Part shown: in pieces, positions 8,137 to 17,149 of the stretch | Layout of the letters: every line of letters begins with the position of its first letter | Position numbering within the stretch: the stretch's first letter is position 1 | The notes under the pieces: generated by a model | Databases searched by the model: none | Told to the model about the DNA's origin: nothing | Seen by the model: the letters and a program-made list of their open reading frames with translations, nothing else | From: JBDWFY01 sp039976075 | GTDB lineage: Bacteria > Pseudomonadota > Alphaproteobacteria > Rhizobiales > Stappiaceae | Length of the DNA: 64,000 nucleotides | Reading direction: 5' to 3' | Assembly (NCBI GenBank): GCA_039976075.1 | Contig: JBDWFY010000022.1 | Coordinates: 1 to 64,000 of the forward strand | Position numbers and translations under genes: made by a program

Positions 8137-9786
8137 TCACTTTGTGTCAGTCAGGTTTATGGTGAGATCTCTTATCATAAACTTGCTGACACCCAGAATC
8201 GCCAACGGTGCAAAGGCCGCCAGTGCGACCGCGGCGACGGGAGGAACAAGCATAACCGCCGCGGAGAGAACCGTGGCTGCTTGAACAACAATGACCGCCG
8301 GTAATATCCGCTTTGCAACCAGTACTGTACGCCTTGCGAATTGCAATGCCGACGGAACCAGCGTCAAATCAGGCCGAAGAAGGATTATAGAAGCGGTTTG
8401 AGCGTTGCTCTCGATAATTTTTGGCATCGCGATCATCACAGTCGACGCATGATAATGCTGGTCTTCCCGCTGCCCCTCGCCGATCAAAGCGCACACCCTT
8501 CCAGCCAGTTGGCAATTTTCAAGCCAGCGTGCTCGGTCAGAAGATGTCAGGCCGGAAAGCCATTGATCCAGGTGAGTCGTTGTTCCAATCGCTTCTGCGA
8601 CTCCCTCGGTATCCCCGGTGAACATCGCACACTGAATATCCATTTCCTGAAGGGATGCGATCGCTCTTGGCGCTGGTGAGCGGATTGGATCTCTGAGCGC
8701 GATAACCCCTACAATGTGACCGTCCAGAATGACATGGGTTGTTGTTTTTGCAGCGGACTCGAATTGTTTCCTTACGGCTTCGGCCGAGGTGCTGATTATG
8801 CCTCTCTCCGCCAGAAAAAGACTGTTACCGATTTCGACCTGCCGGTCAGCCAAAACGGCTGACATGCCACGACCGGGATAATCGCGGCTTTGTGTCGGTT
8901 CGGATATTGTAAGTTCGCGTTCTTCCGCCGCCGCGACAATGGCGCGCGCAATCGGATGGGGGCTGGCGCGTTGTATGCTTGCTGCAATCCTGAGCAAACG
9001 ATCCGAGTTACGGTCAAACGCGACAATGTCGCTTAGTTTGGGTTGTCCGATGGTCACAGTTCCTGACTTGTCGAAAACTGCGATTTCGACTTGATTGGCC
9101 AGTTCAATATCATTGGCGTTTCTGAACAGGATCCCCGACTTGCGGCAATAAGATAGGCTGCTGGACAGAGCACAGTGGACCGCCAGGGTTGAGGCTGGTG
9201 TTCCCGCCAGTATGCTGAGTGCAACCAACGCCGATAATGCGCTTCCCCAGTTGTCAAACAAACCGCCCAACACCGCTATGCAAAGCACACCGGCAGATAA
9301 CCAGATAAAGAATGGCAATCTATTTGCCGCCAACTGTTCTTCTGCCAGGAAGCCTGAAATATTGGAATTTTCAGCATAAAAATATTGGTCGGGATTAAAC
9401 TTTTTCAGGAAATACCCGCATATCAGCTGTACTAAAATCGAAAGACTGCTCGCAATCAGCAGCGATGTGTTGACGAATGAAGGTGTTTGCAGAAAATAAT
9501 AGGAAAGCGCACCAAGATAAGCCAGCAATGCGCCGAATGGCAGAATAAGTCCAACCGGCCAGAACAGGGGGTGACGTTCTCTTAGCACCTGTAGTGAAAG
9601 TATGCCGCCACCTGTTACAACGAGTAAGCCAACGCTGGCGAAAATCACCCAATCCGGAATTTGGAAACGCGTCAACACGAGAGTGCTCGTTACTGGGAGT
9701 GAAAGCACCAGGCTGAGAATGATGACAGACAAATAAGCTCTGTTGCCAATGAGACGGTCGATCCCGATAGTCTGATCCTGATTCAT
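8137..9786 (-). CDS. P1B-type ATPase-like membrane protein lacking the actuator domain
   Basis: A 549-residue relative of heavy-metal P-type ATPases. Four hydrophobic segments (about 18-128) are followed by only about 30 soluble residues before the next helix pair (158-210). The roughly 120-residue actuator domain with its TGE loop belongs there in normal pumps and is absent. The membrane CPC motif reads TPA (196-198). The phosphorylation loop is FDKSGTVT (Asp239, DKTGT changed to DKSGT). SPHP (275-278) and TGD (390-392) remain. The GDGxND hinge is replaced by GEGQRED (436-442). Two C-terminal helices close the protein. Without the A-domain it could not be dephosphorylated in the normal way, so I infer a regulatory or non-pumping role. 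The frame is intact. The ATG follows GGAGGG at 9 nt. Confidence 0.8.
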   Translation of the reverse strand: MNQDQTIGIDRLIGNRAYLSVIILSLVLSLPVTSTLVLTRFQIPDWVIFASVGLLVVTGGGILSLQVLRERHPLFWPVGLILPFGALLAYLGALSYYFLQTPSFVNTSLLIASSLSILVQLICGYFLKKFNPDQYFYAENSNISGFLAEEQLAANRLPFFIWLSAGVLCIAVLGGLFDNWGSALSALVALSILAGTPASTLAVHCALSSSLSYCRKSGILFRNANDIELANQVEIAVFDKSGTVTIGQPKLSDIVAFDRNSDRLLRIAASIQRASPHPIARAIVAAAEERELTISEPTQSRDYPGRGMSAVLADRQVEIGNSLFLAERGIISTSAEAVRKQFESAAKTTTHVILDGHIVGVIALRDPIRSPAPRAIASLQEMDIQCAMFTGDTEGVAEAIGTTTHLDQWLSGLTSSDRARWLENCQLAGRVCALIGEGQREDQHYHASTVMIAMPKIIESNAQTASIILLRPDLTLVPSALQFARRTVLVAKRILPAVIVVQAATVLSAAVMLVPPVAAVALAAFAPLAILGVSKFMIRDLTINLTDTK

Positions 9787-9824
9787 GGTGTGCCGCCCTC
9801 CTGAAAAAGCGGTCTTGCTTCAGA

Positions 9825-9858
9825 GCTTTTGTTGCGATGTATGGATCGCAACAAAAGC
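9825..9858. repeat. Perfect 14-bp inverted repeat
   Basis: GCTTTTGTTGCGAT (9825-9838) and ATCGCAACAAAAGC (9845-9858) flank a 6-nt loop, about 40 nt upstream of the P-type ATPase-like gene. There is no T-tract on either side, so it is not a standard terminator; a transcript from either strand would fold strongly. Confidence 0.75.
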
Positions 9859-9889
9859 ACCGGTTAACAGAATTTGGAGCGCGTCCTGA

Positions 9890-9914
9890 CCATTCAGATG
9901 GATTATCTGAATGG
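9890..9914. repeat. Perfect 10-bp inverted repeat
   Basis: CCATTCAGAT (9890-9899) and ATCTGAATGG (9905-9914) flank a 5-nt loop. It is the second hairpin in the cluster and looks like part of an extragenic palindromic element. Confidence 0.7.
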
Positions 9915-10225
9915 AAAACAATCTGGCGAAACTGTTTCGCACTTATCTTTCGCCAATCTGTTGCTAAAACCCTCTGACCATTCGATGTAGCATAGGACGA
10001 CTACTCCCGAGTGCCACGTGCGGCAGGAACCTATGACCTGGATACTATCCGACTTGTTTGTGTGTTTCATACGTTAAAACCGTCATTGTCAACCAGTGTC
10101 CTTGTCCCATTTTTGGCCGGGATCAAGGATTCCTTCTTGGACCTCACCGTGTCGAAATGATGGCGGCAAATGCAGGGCGGTTTTTCAAGTAAATATCTGG
10201 CAAGTATACTGTTTTTAAAAAATAG

Positions 10226-10254
10226 TCTGCAATTGAGATACAGAAAAACTCAAT
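10226..10254 (-). terminator. Weak terminator candidate after the peptide ABC operon
   Basis: On the minus strand ATTGAG (10254-10249) and CTCAAT (10237-10232) flank an 11-nt loop rich in T. A run of T follows about 9 nt later. The stem is only 6 bp, so this is tentative. Confidence 0.35.
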
Positions 10255-10264
10255 ATACGGCGAA

Positions 10265-12013
10265 CTAATTTGGTAAGTTTTCCAAGGGATGCCGGTCAGT
10301 ACTATCAATATCGCGGGCAAGAAGGTCCATATTGGGCATTAAAGATAAAAGCTGCTGTGTATAAGTATGTTCGGGCGTTTTGAACAATGTTTCAGTGTCA
10401 GCAACTTCGCATAGCACTCCCTGGCGCATGACACCGATCCGATTACACATCTGACGCATGACAGCGAGATCATGGCTGATAAACAGCATGGTCAAACCAA
10501 GCTCATCCTGCAAATCTTTGAGCAGGTTGAGAATTTGCGCCTGAATTGAGACATCAAGCGCGGATGTCGGTTCATCGCAGATCAGAAAACGAGGTCGAGT
10601 CGCCAACGCGCGCGCGATAGAAATTCGTTGGCGCTGGCCGCCGGAAAACTCGTGCGGGTATTTCTCACCCGCCTTGGCGCCAAGACCGACATGATCGAGC
10701 AGGTCCGCCACGACCTGACGTGTTTCAGTTTTGTTGTCTGTCAGCCCATGGAAGCGGATCGGTTCGGCGACAATGTCCTTCACGCGCATTCTGGCATTGA
10801 GTGATGAGAAAGGATCCTGAAAGATCATTTGCATCTGACGCCTGAGCGCCAGGATATCGGCTTTTTTCGTTAAAGCGGTAAGGTTCTCACCGGCAAAATA
10901 GATCGTTCCGGCCGCCGGATCGTGCAAGCCGGTGATCAGGCGGGCAATCGTTGATTTTCCTGAGCCGGATTCCCCCACCAGTCCGAACGTCTCACCTTGT
11001 TCAATGTCAAAGCTGACATTCTTGGCGGCATCGAGCCAAAGGCGCCTGGAAGGAAAGATTGATGATCTGGTTTGAAAGCGAATGCCGATATCTTTCAGCG
11101 ACAATAATGGGCCGTCAAGTTTATCGTGCCGTATTGCTTCGCCGAGCCAGTGTGTCGCGATATCAATGTTCTTTGTTGGGACACCGGCTTTTTCAATATA
11201 GTTCACTACCGGAAAGCGATTGACCTTGATATTTGGCCTGGGTACCGCACCAATCAGGCTCTTGGTATAGGGGTGTTCAGGGCTTCCCAGCACCTGTTCC
11301 GTCACACCGTGTTCAACCACGCGTCCATGATACATCACCGCTACATGGTCGGCCATATTGGCAATCACGCCCATATCGTGCGTAATCAGGATCATCGCCA
11401 CCTGACGGTCGCGACACAATGATTTCATCAACTCCAGGATCTGGGCCTGAATTGAAACGTCGAGAGCTGTGGTGGGTTCATCGGCGATAACCACTTCAGG
11501 TTCTGCGCAGAGAGCGAGCGCGATCACGACCCGCTGGCGCATGCCACCGGAAAATTGATGCGGGTATTGTCCGACACGAATTTCCGGGTCGGGAATGCCA
11601 ACCTGGTCAAGTAGGTCGACAGCTCTTTTGTGCGCCTCATCCGCGGAAAGTGACAGGTGGTATTGGATGGTTTCAACGAGTTGGAATTCGATGGTCTGCA
11701 AGGGGTCGAGGCTGGTGAGCGGATCTTGAAAAATCATACCGATCCGCCGGCCTCGCAAGCGCCGCATCATTTTCCCGTCCAGGTTATCAATCCGATTACC
11801 ATCAAGAAATATCTCACCGGCTGAAACGTGTCCCGGCGCTTCCAGCAATCCTATGACGGCATTGCCAATTGTCGACTTGCCAGCACCCGATTCGCCGACA
11901 ATTCCCAGAATTTCTCCTGGCTCCACACTCAGATTGACTTCTTTGGAGGCAACGAAATCGCCGCGTCGATGCGGGAATGTGACCTCAAGGTTTTTAATGT
12001 CGAGAACTGACAT
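10265..12013 (-). CDS. Peptide ABC transporter, fused dual ATP-binding protein (DppD-DppF type)
   Basis: A 582-residue protein with two complete ABC ATPase domains, energising the importer coded just upstream. Domain 1 has Walker A GESGAGKS (40-47), signature FSGGMRQR (154-161) and Walker B VIADEP. Domain 2 has Walker A GESGSGKS (347-354), signature FSGGQRQR and Walker B FLICDEP. Each domain is followed by the HPYT- or HTYT-containing tail typical of oligopeptide/nickel transporter ATPases. In Escherichia coli these are two separate proteins; the fusion is common in alphaproteobacteria. It is the last gene of a leftward operon, 10 nt after the permease. Confidence 0.94.
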   Translation of the reverse strand: MSVLDIKNLEVTFPHRRGDFVASKEVNLSVEPGEILGIVGESGAGKSTIGNAVIGLLEAPGHVSAGEIFLDGNRIDNLDGKMMRRLRGRRIGMIFQDPLTSLDPLQTIEFQLVETIQYHLSLSADEAHKRAVDLLDQVGIPDPEIRVGQYPHQFSGGMRQRVVIALALCAEPEVVIADEPTTALDVSIQAQILELMKSLCRDRQVAMILITHDMGVIANMADHVAVMYHGRVVEHGVTEQVLGSPEHPYTKSLIGAVPRPNIKVNRFPVVNYIEKAGVPTKNIDIATHWLGEAIRHDKLDGPLLSLKDIGIRFQTRSSIFPSRRLWLDAAKNVSFDIEQGETFGLVGESGSGKSTIARLITGLHDPAAGTIYFAGENLTALTKKADILALRRQMQMIFQDPFSSLNARMRVKDIVAEPIRFHGLTDNKTETRQVVADLLDHVGLGAKAGEKYPHEFSGGQRQRISIARALATRPRFLICDEPTSALDVSIQAQILNLLKDLQDELGLTMLFISHDLAVMRQMCNRIGVMRQGVLCEVADTETLFKTPEHTYTQQLLSLMPNMDLLARDIDSTDRHPLENLPN

Positions 12014-12023
12014 TCACATGCCC

Positions 12024-12971
12024 TTATCGCAATTTTGGGTTCAGGGCGTCACGCAACCAGTCGCCCAGGAGATTGACGGCAAGCACGAGGACCGCAAGAA
12101 CAAGACCGGGAAAGATAGCGATCCACCATTCGCCGGAAAACAGGAAATTATTGCCGATGCGGATCAGGGTCCCCAGCGAAGGTTGCGTCGCGGGCACACC
12201 CACTCCCAGAAACGACAGTGTGGCTTCCAGGACGATCGCCAGGGCCAGATTGATTGTCGCGATAACAAGAACCGGGCCCAGCACATTTGGCAGGACGTGC
12301 CGAACCATTATGACCAACGAGGGAATTCCGATCACGCGTGCGGCTTGCACGTATTCCTTGTTTTTTTCGACCAGAGTTGAAGCGCGCACCGTCCGGGCAT
12401 ATTGCACCCAGAATGACAATCCGATGGCAAATGCCAGTATCCAGAAAGCATATTGCTCTCGGTCCAGTTCGCCAAACACCCCGCGGGCTACGCCGTCAAT
12501 CAGAAGCGCGATCAGTATTGCGGGAAATGTCAGTTGAACCTCAGCAATTCGCATTATCACGGCATCGATTCTGCCCCCGAAATAGCCTGAGACCAGCCCC
12601 AGGAAAATGCCGAGCGTGGCTGCAAAGGCAACACTGACAAACCCGACCGAAATCGATACGCGCGATCCATAAAGGATGGCGGAAAACAAATCACGACCCT
12701 GATCGTCCGTACCCAGCACAAATCGGGGATCGCCATTTGCCATCCATGCCGGAGGAATCTGTGAATCAAGCAGATCGACCGTTGAAAGATCAAACGGGTC
12801 ATACGGTGCGATAATCGGAGCAAATAATGTCGCGATAAAATAGATCAGCGTCACGATGCCGGCGATGACCGTAACCTTCGACCGGAAGAAGGAATAGGTA
12901 ATATCGTGGTCGAGCAGCCGCCGAATGGCACTCTGCCGCTCTGTTGCCTGTTCTGTTGAATTCATGGCCAT
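12024..12971 (-). CDS. Peptide ABC transporter permease (DppC type)
   Basis: An inner-membrane permease of about 315 residues with an N-terminal helix (VTVIAGIVTLIYFIATL), the OppC N-terminal region, and then the binding-protein-dependent transport domain. The domain includes the ATPase-contact loop (RASTLVEKNKEYVQAARVIG) and a GDWLRDALNP end. Two in-frame ATGs (12971 and 12965) follow GAGGG; 12965 has the better spacing. It follows the DppB-like gene by 6 nt and pairs with it to form the channel. Confidence 0.93.
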   Translation of the reverse strand: MAMNSTEQATERQSAIRRLLDHDITYSFFRSKVTVIAGIVTLIYFIATLFAPIIAPYDPFDLSTVDLLDSQIPPAWMANGDPRFVLGTDDQGRDLFSAILYGSRVSISVGFVSVAFAATLGIFLGLVSGYFGGRIDAVIMRIAEVQLTFPAILIALLIDGVARGVFGELDREQYAFWILAFAIGLSFWVQYARTVRASTLVEKNKEYVQAARVIGIPSLVIMVRHVLPNVLGPVLVIATINLALAIVLEATLSFLGVGVPATQPSLGTLIRIGNNFLFSGEWWIAIFPGLVLAVLVLAVNLLGDWLRDALNPKLR

Positions 12972-12977
12972 CAACCC

Positions 12978-13958
12978 TCAAAGTCCGCTGCGCTCAACCC
13001 GCAAGCGCGGATCGATGACGAAATAGAGGATATCAACCACAAGATTGATAATGATAAACAAAAACGCGGTCAAAAGCAGGTAGGCTGCCATGATTGGTAT
13101 ATCCACATTTTGAACGGCTTGCAGGAACAACAGACCCATGCCGGGCCATTGGAAGACAGTTTCGGTAATGATGGCAAAAGCAATAATGGATCCAAGTTGC
13201 AGGCCGGTGATGGTGATAACCGGAACCAGGGTGTTTTTCAGCGCATGCCGGAAGTGAACGGACCTGTCAGGCAGGCCCCTGGCGCGGGCGAATTTGATGT
13301 AATCCGTGCGAATGACTTCAAGCATTTCGGCTCGAACAAGGCGCATGATCAGAGTCATCTGAAACAGCCCAAGCGTGATTGACGGGAGAATAATGGCCTT
13401 CAATCCGCTTTCGGTCAAAAGGCCGGTGGTCCAGCTGCCCCACAATGTCACCACTTCACCTCTGCCGAAACTGGGGAGCCATTGCAGGTTTACCGAGAAT
13501 ATGAAGATCAGCAGGATACCGATAAAAAACGTCGGCAGTGAAATGCCGATCAGCGACACAGTTAGAAATATTTTCGACAACCAGGCTTCGCGCTTCAGGC
13601 CCGTGTACACACCCATTGGAATGCCAATGGCAAGCGCCAGAAAAGCTGAAACGAGCGACAGCTCGAGGGTGGCCGGCATTCGAGTCAGAATCAGCTCTGA
13701 AACCGGCTGCTTGAACTGATAACTGACACCAAAATCGAATTGCGCGGCATCAGCGATGAAATGGAAGAACTGTTCGACAATCGGATCGTTGAGACCCAGC
13801 CGATCTCGAAGCGCTTCCTTCTGCTCCGCTGACGTTTCAACGCCCACCATCTGATTGATCGGATCTCCGACATAGCGAAACATGGTGAAAGCGAGCAGGG
13901 CAACCACCAGCATCACAACAAAAGCCTGCATGACCCGGCGCAGAATAAAAGTGATCAT
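12978..13958 (-). CDS. Peptide ABC transporter permease (DppB type)
   Basis: A 326-residue permease with the usual DppB layout. The first helix starts at residue 3 (ILRRVMQAFVVMLVVALLAF). A periplasmic region follows (DRLGLNDPIVEQF), then the transport domain with the coupling loop EVIRTDYIKFARARGLP and the closing YFVIDPRLR. It makes the channel with the DppC-like protein. The ATG at 13958 is 96 nt after the binding-protein stop codon. Confidence 0.94.
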   Translation of the reverse strand: MITFILRRVMQAFVVMLVVALLAFTMFRYVGDPINQMVGVETSAEQKEALRDRLGLNDPIVEQFFHFIADAAQFDFGVSYQFKQPVSELILTRMPATLELSLVSAFLALAIGIPMGVYTGLKREAWLSKIFLTVSLIGISLPTFFIGILLIFIFSVNLQWLPSFGRGEVVTLWGSWTTGLLTESGLKAIILPSITLGLFQMTLIMRLVRAEMLEVIRTDYIKFARARGLPDRSVHFRHALKNTLVPVITITGLQLGSIIAFAIITETVFQWPGMGLLFLQAVQNVDIPIMAAYLLLTAFLFIIINLVVDILYFVIDPRLRVERSGL

Positions 13959-14054
13959 TTCGACTTCGGTTCCCTGTATCGCTGGCAGAAAAGAGCATGC
14001 TGCGATCGTTTTGATAAATGCGACGCATTCACGTCGGATGACGCGTTCTGATTT

Positions 14055-15770
14055 TCAATTATCGATGGTGACGTAGTTGAATATCAGACCGTTATCGGCG
14101 CGCTGTTTAACCGAGACTTTATCCGAAATGCCCCAGGCAAGGCGCTGCTGATGCAGCGGTACATACGCGAAATCCATGGTAGTCAGTTCATATGCTTGTG
14201 TGATCAAGGCATTCCGTTTTTCAATGTCGTTCTGCGATAATATTTGTGCCGCAAGTTCATCCACCTTCTCGTTGCAGTACCCACCGAGGTTGAATGGGCT
14301 CCCTTCGCCAGTATCGCTTCGGCAGCTATGCAGGCTGTGAAGGACATTGTAGCTGTCGAAAGAACTCGGGGTCCAGCCAAGCAGGTAAAAGGACGTATCG
14401 TAGCCCCCTGGCGCAAGAACCTTGGCAAAGAATTTTGACCGCGGTTGCGCATTGAGTGTCACATCGATGCCGACATGGGCAAGGTAGCTGACAACCGCCT
14501 GACAAATAGCTTCATCATTGACGTAACGGTCATTCGGACAGTCGAGTTCGACAGAAAACCCGTTCTCATAACCGGCTTCACGTAACAGCGACCGGGCACG
14601 ACCGGGGTCAAAGCGCGGCCGGTTGAATGCCGTCGAGCCTGAAAAAAGGTAAGGAGAAATCATCAGGGCAGATGGTGTTGACTGGGTGCGCATAATCTTC
14701 TTTTTGATCGTATCGATATCGATCGCAAGCATGACAGCCTGGCGCACGCGGTTGTCTTTGAAGGGGTTCTTTCCTTTGATATTCGAATAGAGCAGTTCGT
14801 CGCGATACTGATCCATTCCCAAAAATATCGTTCTCAATTCAGGACCTGTCAGCGTGCGCGTTCCCTCATTTGCTTCTATTCTACTCAGATCCTGAACCGG
14901 AACGGGGTAGATGAGATCCAGTTCGCTGGACAACAACGCTGCAACGCGCGTTGGCGAGGAGAGGACGGGTATGAACTCCACAGCCGACAGATTGTGTTCA
15001 GGGGTGTCCCACCAAGCCTCGTATTTTTTGAATATCGTTCGAACACCCGCTTCGTGCTCTACAATTCTGAATGGTCCGGTTCCGTTGGCATGGAACGCTG
15101 CAAAATTCTGATTTTTATCTGAGGCAGATGTGACGTCCACCGCCTTGTTTTCTTCAGCCCATTCCTTGTCCATGATGAACCAGGATGACCAGTTGTAGTA
15201 AAGGATCGGATTGGGCGTGGGTGAGATAAAGTCCACTGTATAGTCATCTACAATGTCGACCTTGACTGCGGGGTCCAGGCGATCAGTCAGGCCGGATTGT
15301 GCAGAACGAATTCTATCGGCGGAAAATGCAACATCGTCGGCTGTGAAGGCGTTGCCATTGTGGAATGAAACTCCTTTGCGCAAGTAAAATCGCCAACGCG
15401 TCGGCTCCAGCATCTCCCATGATTCTGCAAGTGCCGGTTCAATTTTCAAATCCGGTCCCCGGCGTATCAGACCTTCGTACACATTACTTAGTGTGGTGAG
15501 TGTAAATGTCTCGTTGAGACTGTAGGGATCAAGCTGATTGAGGGGCCCCTGAAACGCATATTTCAATGTATTTGCATGCGCTTGGCTAACGAGCATCACG
15601 CCGAGGAGAACAGTAGTAAACCGACCGGTCCGGGTCAGTAGATTTCTGAGAGTGTTATAATTGATTTTCCCATAAAGGACTTGAATTTTATTTATTGATA
15701 TCAAGAACTTACGTCGATTCCAGGCTTGTAAAAAATGCCGATTGCAAGAAAAGGTTATGGTGTAGCGCAT
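14055..15770 (-). CDS. Peptide-type ABC transporter substrate-binding protein (SBP family 5)
   Basis: A periplasmic solute-binding protein of the oligopeptide/nickel family. The mature part begins near TLKYAFQGPLNQLDPY, after an export signal (TTVLLGVMLVSQAHA). The family signature appears as LAESWEMLEPTRWRFYLRKG and later as QAVMLAIDIDTI. The frame from ATG 15770 gives 571 residues with an odd 45-residue extension before the signal sequence and no ribosome binding site. The true start is probably further in, for example a TTG near 15704. First gene of the five-domain importer operon. The ligand is unknown; peptides are suggested by the adjacent M20 deacylase. Confidence 0.88.
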   Translation of the reverse strand: MRYTITFSCNRHFLQAWNRRKFLISINKIQVLYGKINYNTLRNLLTRTGRFTTVLLGVMLVSQAHANTLKYAFQGPLNQLDPYSLNETFTLTTLSNVYEGLIRRGPDLKIEPALAESWEMLEPTRWRFYLRKGVSFHNGNAFTADDVAFSADRIRSAQSGLTDRLDPAVKVDIVDDYTVDFISPTPNPILYYNWSSWFIMDKEWAEENKAVDVTSASDKNQNFAAFHANGTGPFRIVEHEAGVRTIFKKYEAWWDTPEHNLSAVEFIPVLSSPTRVAALLSSELDLIYPVPVQDLSRIEANEGTRTLTGPELRTIFLGMDQYRDELLYSNIKGKNPFKDNRVRQAVMLAIDIDTIKKKIMRTQSTPSALMISPYLFSGSTAFNRPRFDPGRARSLLREAGYENGFSVELDCPNDRYVNDEAICQAVVSYLAHVGIDVTLNAQPRSKFFAKVLAPGGYDTSFYLLGWTPSSFDSYNVLHSLHSCRSDTGEGSPFNLGGYCNEKVDELAAQILSQNDIEKRNALITQAYELTTMDFAYVPLHQQRLAWGISDKVSVKQRADNGLIFNYVTIDN

Positions 15771-15904
15771 GGTGCACCAAATTTGCGTACTGAATATATG
15801 TCATACCGAAGAACCCGGATGCCTGCCTTATAGCTCATTTGCGCTAAAGTGCATTTGATTTCTTTTTCTTGCGAATGGGTTTTCCATTGAAACTAAAAGT
15901 TTGA

Positions 15905-17092
15905 TCAGGACAAATGCCGGATCAGCCGGGATACGAATTGGTCGGCCATGGCAACCTGATCCAGTGAAATAAACTCGTCTGGCTGATGGGCCTGCTCGAT
16001 TGAACCGGGGCCGCAGATCACCGCGGAAATGCCGCGTTCCTGAAATTGGCCCGCTTCCGTTGCATAGACCACAGCATGATGATTGTTGTCTCCTGTCAGC
16101 AGACGTCCAAGGCTTTCAGCTGCACCCTCGTCCTCCGGCTCAAGTCCTGCAACATAGGCGACCCGATTGACATTGATGCCTACATCAGAGTGGATCTTTT
16201 TCATTGGGGGCAAAACCACGTCTTCAATATGTGATTTGTATGCCTGCTCCCACTTGAGCGGATCATCACCGGAGATGGTTCGGATGTCAGTTAAAAACTG
16301 TGCGTTTGCAGCGACAATATTGTGGGCTGTCCCTCCCTTGACGACGCCGCAGTGCAGTGTTGTGTAGGGAGGCGAAAATGGGCAGGCCGGATCGGCGTTG
16401 CGGGCGTTCGTTTGGGTTTGATCGTCAAGCCAGGAGATGAGCCGGGCCGCTGCGGTCACTGCAGATACGCCGCGGTCAAGCAGACTGGAATGCACTGAAT
16501 AACCAACAATTTCGGTTTTCAGAACCATGATGGCTTTCTGTGCTGTTACGACTTTCATTGAAGAGGGCTCTCCAACGATAACAGCGGAAGGTGTGGGACC
16601 GTCTGCGAGTATTCTCTCGATCATCGGCGGCGCACCGAGGCATCCGACCTCCTCGTCATATGAGAGGGCAATATGGATCGGACGTTTCAATTCCGCCGCC
16701 AGCATATCGGGAATGGCGGCCAGCACGCATGCCGCAAACCCTTTCATGTCGACTGAGCCGCGTCCATAAAGGCGATTGTCACGCTGCTGCAGTACAAAAG
16801 GATCGGAATGCCATGTCTGACCTTCAACCGGCACGACATCGGTATGCCCCGACAAGATAATGCCGCCATCTGTCGATGGGCCGATGAGTGCGTGCAGGCT
16901 GGCTTTTTCCCCGGTGTTGTCAAAGACTAACGTTGATTCAATGCCGTGCCCGGCCAAATAGTCTTCAACAAAGCGAATTAGCGCAAGATTGCTCTGATCC
17001 GAAACGGTGGGAAAGGCAACGAGCTTGCTTAACAGTTCGGCGGAGGAATAGGAGTCTGGCACAACATTAATCCGATTTGATCCGGTAGGCAT
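15905..17092 (-). CDS. argE: Acetylornithine deacetylase (ArgE)/M20 family peptidase
   Basis: A zinc-dependent amidohydrolase that removes an acyl group from an amino acid; ArgE makes ornithine from N-acetylornithine. The metal-site motifs are in order: SGHTDVVPV, YGRGSVDMKG, SYDEEVGCLG (with the EE pair), VGEP, and CGPGSIEQAHQPDEF near the C-terminus, with GTAHN in the dimerisation domain. Length is normal. The start is uncertain: ATG 17092 or TTG 17107. It lies directly upstream of the peptide importer in the same direction, 134 nt away, so a role in trimming imported acyl-amino acids or peptides is as likely as arginine synthesis. Confidence 0.88.
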   Translation of the reverse strand: MPTGSNRINVVPDSYSSAELLSKLVAFPTVSDQSNLALIRFVEDYLAGHGIESTLVFDNTGEKASLHALIGPSTDGGIILSGHTDVVPVEGQTWHSDPFVLQQRDNRLYGRGSVDMKGFAACVLAAIPDMLAAELKRPIHIALSYDEEVGCLGAPPMIERILADGPTPSAVIVGEPSSMKVVTAQKAIMVLKTEIVGYSVHSSLLDRGVSAVTAAARLISWLDDQTQTNARNADPACPFSPPYTTLHCGVVKGGTAHNIVAANAQFLTDIRTISGDDPLKWEQAYKSHIEDVVLPPMKKIHSDVGINVNRVAYVAGLEPEDEGAAESLGRLLTGDNNHHAVVYATEAGQFQERGISAVICGPGSIEQAHQPDEFISLDQVAMADQFVSRLIRHLS

Positions 17093-17149
17093 TCCGGGCG
17101 ATGACAATTCGCTTAATATCGAACACTTGAGGTCTCTTCACAACCTCAG

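Larger units (their letters stand above)
9787..10264. other. 478-nt gene-free stretch with clustered inverted repeats
   Basis: No credible coding frame is present. The first 180 nt hold several inverted repeats listed separately, plus GCGAAA-CTG-TTTCGC (9926-9940). The latter can alternatively pair over 8 bp as TGGCGAAA (9924-9931) with TTTCGCCA (9948-9955). The next 270 nt show nothing I can name. The last 40 nt contain a weak terminator candidate for the peptide ABC operon. Confidence 0.7.

Noticed and set aside
8137..9786. P-type ATPase-like gene as a pseudogene
   Set aside because: The frame of 549 codons is uninterrupted with a ribosome binding site, so I report it as an intact but divergent protein.
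17112..17149. Short inverted repeat GAGGT/ACCTC between argE and the cyclase
   Set aside because: Only 5-6 bp with no T-tract in the needed direction; could be chance.
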